Origin: Aspidapion aeneum
Lineage: Eukaryota > Arthropoda > Insecta > Coleoptera > Brentidae
DNA: 64,000 nt
Assembly (NCBI GenBank): GCA_963576565.1
Contig: OY755038.1
Location: forward strand, 12,477,756-12,541,755
Reading direction: 5' to 3'
Both the position numbers and the translations under genes were made by a program. Below, in pieces: positions 1 through 12,800 of this stretch (position 1 is its first letter; every line of letters begins with the position of its first letter). The notes beneath the pieces were generated by a model. That model had not been told where the DNA came from and searched no databases. It saw only the letters and a program-made list of their open reading frames with translations.

Positions 1-883
1 AATCCTGAGATAGTTTCACAAAGGGTGAAAAAGCCTCACAAAATAAAAAATTTGCATAACAAAACAGCTTACCTTGATATTTCAAAAAGTACAATTAAAG
101 AAAGATTTGACACAGATATCTTGAATAACAAGCATGCACAAGGTTTAAAAAATATCAATACTGTAAGTGAGGAAAACAGTTGTAATGGTGATGAAATCAA
201 ATCAAAGACTGGGTATAGTTCAAATGTAAAATCAAACTTAGAAGGCCCAATGAAACAATTAAAAGTTGTGTTGGAGTGTGATAAGAATGTAAAGGTTCTA
301 AAGAAGACAGAAGAAACAACTGAAACAGATAAAAACCTATTAAACAAAGCAGGCAATGTGAAACCTAAAAGAAAACAACCAAAATCTAAGGAAAAGAGAG
401 AACAAAATGATCATGACATGGAGAAAGCAGAAGGTAAGACAGAAATACCACCACAGTCATCAAGTAAAGCTGGAAAAGGTGGTCCACATAGAAAACTAAC
501 AGTTGTCCTTTCAAATAGTGGGGAAATACCGAACTTTGAAGCGGAAGGACAACAAAAAGCATGTATAAGCAGGTCTAATACTACAGATAAAGCTCTAGGC
601 CACCAGATTGCAGAAAGTGTTCTAACAGTGCTTATTGACAGGAGTCAGAAATGTGTTATCATGGACAAACCTGTTACTAGTGACGATAGAAAACAAAGAA
701 CACAATCAAGAAAAGCAAAAGGACAAAATAATGTAGCTGTTCCTAGTAATATTGAGTCTGAGTGTCAGCTAAATGTAAATGAAACTAGCAAAGAGACGCC
801 AAAGTCACAACTATCAGTTATGCTTGAAAAGAGTCCTATCCACAGCCCTGAATTTCTTGGTTTTTCTGAAGAAAATTTTGACG
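1..883 (+). CDS. dmt: Sororin-like gene, internal exon (5' truncated by window)
   Basis: Open from base 1 in frame 1, so the exon starts outside the window; a GTG at 25 is not a start. It ends before GTCAGT at 884, leaving one base (phase 1). The 294 residues are Lys/Asn/Ser-rich and disordered-looking. They repeat a short hydrophobic strand: LKVVLE, LTVVLS, LTVLID and LSVMLE, the last followed by SPEFLGF (853-864). The same pattern (TPRTLKIILE...SPDFLDF, TPKTLKIILS) continues across the splice into exon 2, which supports the join: ...SEENFD/DFSKTLAS.... A longer read-through to a stop at 915 is the intron. No folded domain recognised. Confidence 0.75.
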
Positions 884-3800
884 GTCAGTATACTTTTTCT
901 CTGTTTTGTTTATAATACTATGTTTTATGGAATATTCAAGTATTTCTGGGGGCATTTTTAGCAGAGATTAAAAAAAAACATAGATTTTATTTTAAAGATT
1001 TGAAAAAACTGAGATCCGCTTACAAGCTTCAATTTTTAAGAGATGATTAAAGGTGAAAACTTTCTTATTTATGAAAATTTAATTTTGGATCAATTTGCTT
1101 TTTCTTTATCTTTTAATAAAGAATACAACTGTCAAATAATTTTTCTCTCACTTTTAGTTTTTAAAATATTACAAAGTTATATTATATATATTGTTATTAA
1201 CTCAGTTATTAACCCACATAGCACAATTACATGTTTAACACGTAAAAAAGGTGTGAAAAAAAAAACATTGATTTTAAAAGCTGCTAGAAAAAAATGTTTA
1301 TTTCATATATGAAAACAAGCTTAATAGGTCATTCATTAACATTGTAAAAAATAATGTTGCTAAAAACGTCATTATCAAATTGAAACAGCAATGTTTTTAC
1401 ATTACTTTCAAGTGATTTTTATAAACGTTAAAATCACATTAGATTCACACCTTTTTTACACGAATTTTAAAAAGCGACTTGCATGGCTTTTCTACTGAAT
1501 ATTTTTGAAATTTTACTAGCAGCAGCTCCACCTATTGTCGGGATTTTTCACTTTGACGAAATCTATTAGGCAGTGCTTTGGCCTCTAAACTCCAAAAACC
1601 TGTTATAAATTTTTTTTACTCTAAGCTGTTAAGGAATTGATCCCTGATCCACGATCACGATGCATCTGTTATTAACCTGATAAAGACACTTTAATATTCT
1701 GTGAAAGTGTTTAGTGTTAAAAAATCTTGTTTAGCTTTTAAAAAAAATATATTGTATATGATAGATATATAGATATTTTGTCGTGCCGCCTTGAGTGCCA
1801 TCTTTAAAATTTTCTTGTTGTATCTTAAACTAGTGAACTTTTATAGCTTCCTTTCACATTTCTTTTAAGTTAAAAAAATGTTATTAAAAAACATGACCAA
1901 AAAAGACGCAGAAAGTTAGTAGGTTTGAGAAGTCTTAATCTAGTGGCGTTTTAGAACATGTTGTGGAGGACTTTTTAAGTGTGCATTTGGTACATGAAAA
2001 TAACAAGGGTAAAAAACATGTTATATACACAGCACCAGAAACTTCAGCAAAAAGTACATTTTTATAGCTTGATATCTCCTTGTTTATAAGTTATCTTTAA
2101 GCATGTAGATTTAACAAAAGAAATATTACATGGTATGAGGTTGTTTTCAAGTAAAAAAAAACTGTTATTTTTGTTCACATTAATTTAATGTTGATGTGAT
2201 TTTTGTGCTATGTGGGAATATTATATGTTTCTTATGGAATTACCCTTTTTTTACTTATTTGATTTAAAAGAAAAAAGATTTCCTTTAAAATGACTTATTA
2301 CAATTTAATGTTTTTATTATTATTTTTTATTTTTTAATTATTTCCTAATTTTTAATTAATTTGATCAATTTAAAATATTTTGAAGCCAGTAAAAATATTA
2401 AAATATAAAATAAAAACAAATAATACACAAGGTTTACAGTGATTAAAAGAATATACAGAAATAAAAGAATCATTCTATTTTCTTTTTGATTTAAAAAAAA
2501 TATTTTTTTTTTCTTTTAGATTTTTCCAAGACTCTTGCCAGCCATATATCCAACTCTGTTTCTTTAAATTACCCATTGGAACTCCTAAGTACTAACCAAA
2601 ATATTGAAACTAACTGCCCCTCTTTAAGTTTGACTCCAAGAAGCTGCAGAATGGTTCAGGAGGGTACCCCAAGAACTTTGAAAATAATATTAGAAAGAAT
2701 TAACCCACAAAGTACATCACCAGACTTTTTAGATTTTGTAAACTCTGACAAGCCAACCATTTCAACTTTAAATTTTACTCCAAAAACCTTAAAAATTATT
2801 TTATCTAAAATGAAATCAACTGATTTAAATATACAACAGACACATAGCAAGGGAGATTCTAATTTAAATGTTATTGGAAACAATAATAACAAAAAAATAA
2901 CATCAAACATAAAAAACAGAGTGTTACAAGTAAGTCTTACAAAAAATCTAAGAGGAAGGAAATTGATAACTCAACTAGATGGTATCACTCACTCTTCTGA
3001 AATAAGTTTGGACAATGAAACTTTAGAAAAACCTAAGGAAGGTGAAAATTTGCTCCTCCAAGTCTCACCATCATTTGAGGGATTTGAAAAGGAAGAGTCA
3101 GGATCTCCAAATTTATTGCATGTTTTAGAGAATTCAGTACAGGAATTGGAAGAATACATATCTATGCTTGCAGAAGAGTCATTAGAAAGGATTGAGAAAG
3201 TAGCTGGACATATTGAAGTACACAAAGGAATGAATGAGGCAACTATAAAACACAAAACATATAAAGTAACAAGACATAATAACCAAACACAGAATACTGT
3301 AACAAATAAAGTCAAGCTATTAAAGTCAATTAAAACAAAAAGTAATAAGGTTAGTAGTAAGAAACAAGGTTTGACAATAAATACATTAAGACATGACAAA
3401 ACAAATAAGTCAGCAAACACAGTTAATTCTAAATCTGATATAATTGAGATTAACAAAGCACAAAAAACAAAAACTGATGCAGGAACTGCCAAAGTTGGTC
3501 AAGAATTTCAGACTGTACAAGAACCTTTAAGTCTGGAATCAATGTTTAAAGGATTTGAACCTCATGAACAGTCACTACCTGTTCAAAAAGTGACTTTTAA
3601 TCTTCCCCAAATTGAAGAATCTCTTACTGAGAACCATGTCAAACTTAGAAAAATACCAGAAATTAATTATTGTGAGGATTCAGTTATGGATGGTTCCATT
3701 AAATTAATAAATCCAATTGAATCTCAGAAAAAAGTGCCAATTTACAAACAAATAGTGCCAGAAAATAAACCAATAAAATCAAATGATGATGAGTATGAAT

Positions 3801-6800
3801 TTACTGATATTAGCCCCAAGAAAACCATTAAAAAGAATCTGTTAAAAAGATCTTCAGGATTTTTTGACAAAGAAACACATCTTGTTGTTAAAAAGCTTGA
3901 GAAAAAAGAGCAGCTTAAAAAGAAAAGGCAAATCAAAAAGGCTACTAAAAAGAAAGTCATAGCAAATCCTGAAAAATCTGTAACATACAAAAAAACTGTT
4001 GACAGTATAGTTTCAAATGTCTTAAAGAAAGTTAACCAAAGGAAATCATCATCTCCAATCAAAAATATTACAGATAATTTAAAAAATAATGTAGTCTTTT
4101 TAAAAGGAATTAAAGAAAAAGCTTCAGTAAAGGCCAATGTAGAGAATTCAAATAATATTGAAGTTGTAGCAAAACAAAATGCCAAAGAAAACAACCAAGT
4201 TTACTCAATAGACATAGGAAATGAACCACAAAATAATAAAATTGTTGTAGAAGCAGTTGTTCATACAAATGATAACATGCCACAAACAGTGCCACACAGT
4301 TCAAAAGAAATACAAGAAAATAAAAATGACATGGTCACTAGTAGAAGACCACAGAGAGAAGTGGTTACTCAGCTACAAGACAAAAGTAAAATTGAAGTTG
4401 TGCCAGACCAACCTCAGCTTTATAAAGAAATACTAGAAAATAGAAATGATATGGTAACTAGTAGAAGACCACACAGAGAAGTGGTTACACAGCTAGAAGA
4501 AAAAATGAATAATATTGAAGTTGTGCCAGAACAACCAAATGTACCTGACAAAACTCTAGATGTAATTAACAAAAGTTTGAATATAACAACTCCAAATATA
4601 AATGGTGATATATCAGATATTATGCCTGATATTTCAGTGCCTGATCAAAGTGTGCTAAATGAAACCTATAATGTACAGCAAGTTACTTACAATGATGCAA
4701 GCATTATTCAAAATGACATTGATACATGTTTTGGATTTGAGGGACTTCAAGAAGTCCATGACATACAAGCCATACCTCAAGTGTCAACACCAATTGTTTC
4801 AAAAGTAAATGTGATTTCCAATGTCACTTTACATCAAAGGAATGTGGAATCCCCAGTAAATTTTCAGAGGCCAAATGCTAACAGCACAATGTTAGGCTGT
4901 AATTTTGGATTACAGAAGGACAATTTTAGAATGACAGGTAATTATGGTTTAAAATTGTACAGTTATTTACACACAATATACTCGTAGATATATACTTATT
5001 CAGCAGTCTGGATACTCTAAAAAATTCTAGGTAAATTTAGGAACAAAATTAAAATATCTCACATAATTTTAAATTAAAGTGGTGTAAATTAATTTTTATC
5101 TGAGGGCACGGCAGTGCCTCGTCAAGTTCGCACGCCGTAACCATCTTTTCTTGAAACATTTCAGCCAATATTTGACCTACCTAAAATTCTACTTCGGAAT
5201 GAGCTACGAATCTCAAACTTTGCACAGTCGTAGATCTCCGCGGAGTTAACAACCCCTCCAAGTTTCATGGAATTCCATAAAGTAGTAAAGTAGTTACAAA
5301 ATTTCATAAAACGTCGAAATTGCCACTCACTCACTCATGTATAGATCATCAATATTCTACTGTACTTCCAGACATGCTACAAAGCTGAAATTTGGCAGAC
5401 TGAAAGAAATTATGACCAAACCTCTGGAAAAAATCAAAAAGCCCCAAAATTTTAATTTACTCCCCTCCCCTATACATTTAAAGTTGTGTAAAAGTAGCAT
5501 CACCCACTTCCAGAAATGCTAGAGAGTTGAGCTTTGGCAGACTGATAGGAACTATGATAAAACTATAGGAAAAAATCAAAAAACTCCAAAATTTTAATTT
5601 ACTCCCCTCCCCTATACATTTCAAGTTATGTAAAAGTAGCATTGCCGACTTCCAGAAATGCTAGAGAGTTGAGCTTTGGCAGACTGATAGGAACTATGAT
5701 AAAACTATAGGAAAAAATTAAAACGCCCCAAAATTCTAATTTACTCCCTCCCCTATAAATGTAAAGTTAAGTAAAAGTAACATTGCCTACTTCCAGACAT
5801 GCTAGAGAGCTGAGCTTTGGAAGACCGATAGTAACTATGATAAAGTTATAGAAAAAAATTAAAACACCCCAAAATTCTAATTTACTCCCCTCCCCTATAC
5901 ATTTAAAGTTATGTAAAAGTAGCATTGCCGACTTCCAGAAATGCTAGAGAGTTGAGCTTTGGCAGACTGATAGGAACTATGATAAAACTATAGGAAAAAA
6001 TTAAAACGCCCCAAAATTCTAATTTACTCCCTCCCCTATAAATGTAAAGTTAAGTAAAAGTAACATTGTTTACTTCCAGACATGCTAGAGAGCTGAGCTT
6101 TGAAAGACCGATAGTAACTATGATAAAGTTATAGAAAAAAATTAAAACACCCCAAAATTCTAATTTACTTCCCTCCCCTATACATTTAAAGTTATCTAAA
6201 AGTAGCATTGCCGACTTCCAGAAATGCTAGAGAGTTGAGCTTTGGCAGACTGATAGGAACTATAATAAAACTATAGGAAAAAATTAAAACGCCCCAAAAT
6301 TCTAATTTACTTCCCTCCTCTATAAATGTAAAGTTAAGTAAAAGTAACACTGCCCACTTCCAGAAACGCTAGAGAGCTGAACTTTTTAAGACTGCAAGAC
6401 AATATGATAAAACTATATGAAAAAATTTAAAAACACCAACATTTTAATTTACTTCCCCCTCCTATAAATTTAAATTTATATAAAACTAACATTGTCCACT
6501 TCCAGAAATGCTAGAGAGCTGAGCATTGGAATGCTGATAGAAATTATGATAAAACCATGGGAGAAAATTTTAAAAGTCCAAAATTTTCACTTACTCTCCT
6601 CCCCTATAAATGTAAAATTATGTAAAAGTAACATTACCCACTTCCAGAAACGCTAGAGAGCTGAGCATCGGAAGACTGATAGGAACTATGATAAAACTAT
6701 AGGACAAAAATTAAAAACACGACAATTTTAATTTATTTCCCTCCCCTATACATGTAAATTTATGTAAAAGTAACATTGTGCACTTTCAGAAACGCTAGAG

Positions 6801-9800
6801 AGCTGAGCTTTGGAAGGCTGATAGGAACTACGATAAAACCATGAAAAAAAATTAAAAAACCTTAAAAATTTAAGTAAGGCATTGCAAAAAGAAGTGAAAT
6901 GATAACAAAAACATTTCATGTAAAAAAAAGCCAAGTACGCGAAAATAGCATTCCGTAAAAAGAATTGAGATAAAAGTAAAGCCAAGTTCTCCAATACAAA
7001 TTTCAAAATGAAAGGTTCTTACTAGTTTGGAAATATTTTTCTAAACTTGGCTATTACGGCTGTAAATGACTGTTAGGCACAGTGAGTGCTAAATTAAACA
7101 TAAAGAAGTTTGGCTGTAATAGCAAAGTTTAAAAAAACATTTTCAAACTAGTAAGAACCTTTCATTTTGAAATTTGTATTGAAGAACTTGACTTTACTTT
7201 TATCTCAATTCTTTTTACGGAATGCTATTTTCGCGTACTTGGCTTTTTTTTACATGAAATGTTTTTGTTATCATTTATTTTTACGAAAATATTTTGAGAA
7301 TTTTGTTAATTAATAACGCTTTTCCCGAATTCTCAGTAGATATTACACTACATAATAGAAACAGTAAAAATTGTGGTAAACAAATTTGTTATAATTTTTA
7401 CAATATTTTTTCTGGTATAATATTAAAGATTTTTAAATATTTTTGTTTTGTAATAGGAAGTCCTTGGAGATTGGAACTGAAAACCTTGCGGCAAAATCCT
7501 TATTTTATCAGCGTGAAAAATAACACTTTGCCCCGTTTGGACCAAGAAATGGTGCTTGACCATACCTTGGTCGAACAATTTGAATCTCACTGCTCCAAAA
7601 ACTCGTCGAAACTTGACGACTCCAAAAAATCTCCGGTTCAACAGAGTATTTTAAGTTACATCGAATGCGACGCAGATATTGTTGAGAAAGAAAATTTGAC
7701 GAATCAAAGGCCAAGTTTGTTCGATTATGAAGCATTTAATAGTCCTGTCAAAATAACGAGAAGAAATGACAGATTAAAGAATGTTAAACGCAAAATTCTC
7801 GGAGATTCAGGAGAGGACAATATTATTATCAACAATGATGTGGCGTCTGTAGTTGATTTTAATGAGGAAAATGAAGAAAATACGAGTTATTTTGGTTTTG
7901 ATGAAAATTCTCCAGTAATAGCCAAGACTAAAAACCTCGATGCAGAAAAAGCACCCAGTAGATTTGATCCGAATTTACTGAAAAAATACAAGTCCAGAAA
8001 AAAAAGGTTGCAAGAAAAACAGGTGAAATTTACGCCGGCACCGGTGGAAGATATTCCGTCTGTCTCCATTTTGAATGTGACGAATGAAGATGGTAATCAA
8101 GATGGCACAGATGAAATGCATTTGTTTACTGACGCTGAGGAGCTTTTTGACGATAAGGTAAGAAAAACTAGGATAATTTTTTTACGTTTCCAGTATGTGG
8201 GTTGTTCTTAAAATATGGTAACATTTGACTTAATAGTTTTTAAAAAAACAACAATTGATTTGCCACTTTTTAAGTGATTACAATATGTTGCTATGGTCGA
8301 ACATACCCAAATAACACATTTTCGGCGTTTTGTTTCTAAAAACTACCCTGTTTAATGCTGCCAGTTATTTTTTCTTTATTGTTTTATTTTGAATTTTTTG
8401 GAAAACCTAACCTTGAAGTTTGTTTTGATGTTTTTGGGCTTTCTGCAAAAACCTTCAAAAAAAGAAAGTCCTGTTTGGGAAAAATTCCGATCAGGTGATA
8501 ATTTCTCTCTTTGTTGAAAGTTATTTTCTTTTTGATCACCTGATCATTTTGTTAAAATCATGCGCGTTTTTTGCTCACGCTGGGAGTTTGAAGCGCCACC
8601 CTGTGTGTGACAGGGGAATGAAGAAATCACTTCCGCCAAAAAACTAAAAGAAGTCACACGTGTTTTCGGGTTGAAGACCGAAATTCCAGTCGCAAGAAGG
8701 GGCGGTGCCGCCAGTGAAATTTTGGGACTGCTGCAGAATTACAGAAGGTAAGCTTCTAGCGTGTTGCCGATTTTTTCCTTTGTTTTTTAGTTTAATAGAC
8801 TGTTTTCCCAGGCGGGGCGAATTTAACTTTGGGGTTATTTTTTTGGGATATCTCTAGTTTTTCTCCCCTTCAGGGCTCAGATCTCTATACCCATTTACAC
8901 ACAGTCTGTGTGCTTTGTCAACGAGTCTGTCCGATAGTTTCTACTACACACAACTGACAGTCTAGGAATGCAGGTGGACTGTACATAAACGGCACCCTTA
9001 TAAGCAAAAAAGTCACTAATGTGATATGATCTTAAAAGTGTTGGCAATAAAACATTCTAAAATATCACACCAGTGATGTTCAGACAAGTGACATTTAGCT
9101 AAATGTCTAAATAACAAACAAAGCAAAACTGTCACTATTGCTGTTTTTGAAAACCTAACCGTGAAGTTTGTTTTGATGTTTTTGGGCTTTCTGAAAAAAC
9201 CTTCAAAAAAAGAAAGTCCTGTTTGGGAAAAATTCCGATCAGGTGATAATTTATCTCTTTGTTGAAAGTTATTTTCTTTTTGATCACCTGATCATTTTGT
9301 TAAAATCATGCGCGTTTTTTGCTCACGCTGGGAGTTTGAAGCGCCACCCTGTGTGTGACAGGGGAATGAAGAAATCACTTCCGCCAAAAAACTAAAAGAA
9401 GTCACACGTGTTTTCGGGTTGAAGACCGAAATTCCAGTCGCAAGAAGGGGCGGTGCCCCCAGTGAAATTTTGGGACTGCTGCAGAATTACAGAAGGTAAG
9501 CTTCTAGCGTGTTGCCGATTTTTTCCTTTGTTTTTTAGTTTAATAGACTCTGTCTTCCCAGGCGGGGCGAATTTAACTTTGGGGTTATTTTTTTGGGATA
9601 TCTCTAGTTTTTCTCCCCTTCAGGGCTCAGATCTCTATACCCATTTACACACAGTCTGTGTGCTTTGTCAACGAGTCTGTCCTGATAGTTTCTACTACAC
9701 ACAACTGACAGTCTAGGAATGCAGGAGGACTGTACATAAACGGCACCCTTATAAGCAAAAAAGTCACTAATGTGATATGATCTTAAAAGTGTTGGCAATA

Positions 9801-12800
9801 AAACATTCTAAAATATCACACCAGTGATGTTCAGACAAGTGACATTTAGCTAAATGTCTAAATAACAAAGCAAAACTGTCACTATTGCTGTATTTCACTG
9901 TCGGTAAAAGGCCTCCGTGTTGTATTTAAGGAACAGTTTTGAAAATAAATATTTTACTATTTAATCCTAATATTTGTAGAAACACGTGTGACACTTATCT
10001 CGGCCAAAACGTTAAATCTATTTTAACATTACTAAAACTTCACAAAAACTGAATTATATAATAGTGGGTTTACACATGCATGAATTTAGTGGCGCCAGTT
10101 CTATTTGCACGCCAGTAAAGGTTTACACTATTGTGCGAAAATTAAAAAGACTGGCACGCCAGTTTCATTTTTAAAGTGTACACGATACGCGATATGTCGG
10201 CTGAACTCTCGGAAGCCTGCAAAATAGTCTCTAAACTTTTACTGAAAAAAATTAAAATAAAAGAGATTCAGAAAAAGGAACAACGAAAAGGCCGTATCTG
10301 GGTTAAAGCATGGATTGTTCGTCGATCTACTTCGGGTGGTTCCGAAAAACTTTTAGGAGAACTTGCAGCAGAAGATCCTGAGAGCTATAAAAACCATCTT
10401 CGAGTGACAAAGCAACATTTTGATATTCTTCTAGAGTGTGTGACGCCACGAATTATAATACTCTGCCAATATATGGGCCCCTAAGCTCACACTAGGTACT
10501 ATAGTTATAGTTTATGTGTGAGCTAATATAACTAAAAACTGAAATATATTTTATTCAACTCCAGACTAAATTACCTTTTGTTTGATACCACACAAGCCAT
10601 GTTTTGATTTAAACTCAAATTTTTAAAATCTACCCCCACCCTTAAAAAAAGCAAAAACTAAAATGTTATTTGTTAAACTCCTTTACTCCTCCAATTACCT
10701 TTCGTTTGATATCACACACGCCATATTTTCACTTAAACTCTAATTTTTGAAATATACCCCCACCCTTTTTTTAAAATAAATTAAAATGTATTTTGTTTAA
10801 CTCCAAACTCAATTACCTTTCGTTTGATATCACACACGCCATATTTTCACATAAACTCTAATTTTTGAAATCTACCCCCACCCTTTTATTTGGTTTGTGT
10901 TCGGTGGATTTTGTTCATTTTTAAATGGGACTATCTCGACCCAAGACCCAGCCTAGGTACCAAATTTCATTAAAATCGGCCAAGCGGTTTTTGAGTTATG
11001 CGCGTTGGTCGTTACAGACAGACAGACGGCGCAACAAAAAAGTTTCAAAATCATCTGAAACGCAAAGATATATAAAAATTTTTGAAATCGGAGCAACTTT
11101 TTTTTTCTCGAAAAAATTAGGATCACCATAGCTCACACTACTATAGTATAGTATATGTGTGAGCTAAAAATGGATACCCACATGAGAGATGCGTTAACCC
11201 CAAAATTGAAATTGGAAGTGACATTAAGATATCTTGCAACAGAAGATTCTTTTGCATCATTGCAATTTCTTTATCGTCTACCAAATGTACAATTTTAAAA
11301 TTTATCCCTTTGTTTTTATAAGAACTACTGTGTACATCCCATAAACATGGAAAACATTCATAGCCTTCAAGAAACTGTATGGTCAGTTCTGCTGACCTTT
11401 TAGCTCACACATATACTATACTATAGTAGTGTGAGCTATGGTGATCCTAATTTTTTCGAGAAAAAAAAAGTTGCTCCGATTTCAAAAATTTTTATATATC
11501 TTTGCGTTTCAGATGATTTTGAAACTTTTTTGTTGCGCCGTCTGTCTGTCTGTCTGTCTGTCTGTCTGTATGTCTGTCTGTGTGTCTGTATGTCTGTCTG
11601 TAACGACCAACGCGCATAACTCAAAAACCGCTTGGCCGATTTTAATGAAATTTGGTACCTAGGCTGGGTCTTGGGTCGAGATGGTCCCATTTAAAAATGA
11701 ACAAAATCCACCGAACACAAACCAAATAAAAGGGTGGGGGTAGATTTCAAAAATTAGAGTTTATGTGAAAATATGGCGTGTGTGATATTAAATGAAAGGT
11801 AATGGAGTCTGCAGTTGAACAAAATACATTTTAATTTATTTAAAAAAAAGGGTGGGGGTATATTTAAAAAATTAGAGTTTAAGTGAAAATATGGCGTGTG
11901 TGATATCAAACGAAAGGTAATTGAGTCCGGACTTTAACAAAATACATTTTAGTTTTTGTTTTTTTTTAAGGGTGGGGTAGATTTCAGAAATTTGAGTTTA
12001 AGTCAAAGCATGGCTTGTGTGGTATCAAACAAAAGGTAATTTAGCCTGGAGTTGAATAAAATATATTTTAGTTTTTAGTTATATTAGCTCACACGTACAC
12101 TATAACTATAGTACCTAGTGTGAGCTTAGGGGCCCATATATTGGCAGAGTTTTTTTTTAGCCATAAATAAGCTATAAAAACAACAATAAACAAAATTTTG
12201 AAGCTTAAACGCAATGAAAATAAAAAATAATGTAAAATAATGAACTTAAAACCGGCAAACCGACGTGCAAGCACTTGTTTACACATGAAAATTTTCTTTT
12301 TCTGTGCGCATGCGTCACCACTGGCGCCAGCAAATTCAGTCAGCTGCAGACTTTTTTGTATATAATAACTTGTGTGTAAGTCGGTGTTTACACTTGCAAA
12401 TTTAACTTACTGGCGCGCCAGTTTTTATTGGCGCCAGCAAATCCATGCATGTGTAAACTCTCCTTAACCCATTTCACTTTACATCCTTAAACTGTTCCTT
12501 TGGTGCTACCCCGTTTTCAGGTAAATCAGATAAGTAAAGTAAGCAGTGATGGCCAGTGGCGTATATAAAGGGGGGGGGGAAAGCCCCCCCCCCCCTGAAG
12601 CTAAATTTTTTTAGATATTTTCCACATATTTCATGAACACAAACATAAAATAGCATAAAATTCTGCCTTATGAGCTCTTGGGCCCCCCCTGAAACTGTCT
12701 AAACTGTCTCGGGCCCCCCCGAAACTTTTTTCTATATACGCCACTGGTGATGGCAGATTAAACAAAAAACCTGTGACTGCATGTGATCACGCCACACAAT

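Larger units (their letters stand above)
8399..9893. repeat. 748-bp tandem duplication containing exon 4
   Basis: Copy 1 is about 8399-9146 and copy 2 about 9147-9893, beginning at GAAAACCTAACC and ending at TGTCACTATTGCTGT. They differ by a few substitutions and small indels (for example GGTGCCGCC versus GGTGCCCCC; GACTGTTTTCCCAGG versus GACTCTGTCTTCCCAGG). Both contain the complete exon 4, both splice sites and the adjacent candidate microexon. Copy 1 begins inside the intron 456 bp downstream of exon 3's start-of-intron region. Confidence 0.92.
10062..12464. mobile_element. PIF/Harbinger transposon, decayed, with two HINE insertions
   Basis: Terminal sequences TAGTGGGTTTACACATGCATG (from 10062) and, in reverse complement, AGGAGAGTTTACACATGCATG (to 12464), followed on both sides by GGCGCCA-rich subterminal sequence. 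Flanks are TAA (10059-10061) and TAA (12465-12467), the 3-bp target site expected of Harbinger. The interior carries fragments of the transposase (+) and of a MADF/Myb-like protein (-). Two HINE copies (10459-11165, 11401-12151) are inserted in it. The true Harbinger length without them is about 0.95 kb, so most of the transposase is deleted. Confidence 0.75.

Noticed and set aside
7294..7456. Upstream ATG extending exon 7457
   Set aside because: AT-rich, no coding bias, and a clear acceptor at 7456 with matching phase; it is intron.
10925..11131. ORF MGLSRPKTQPRYQIS...
   Set aside because: Reverse reading of the HINE core shared by noncoding copies.
11436..11690. Conserved small ORF with TDRQTDRQ repeats, repeated in other HINE copies
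   Set aside because: Product of the GTCT microsatellite plus HINE core; the frame is not maintained in copies D and E.
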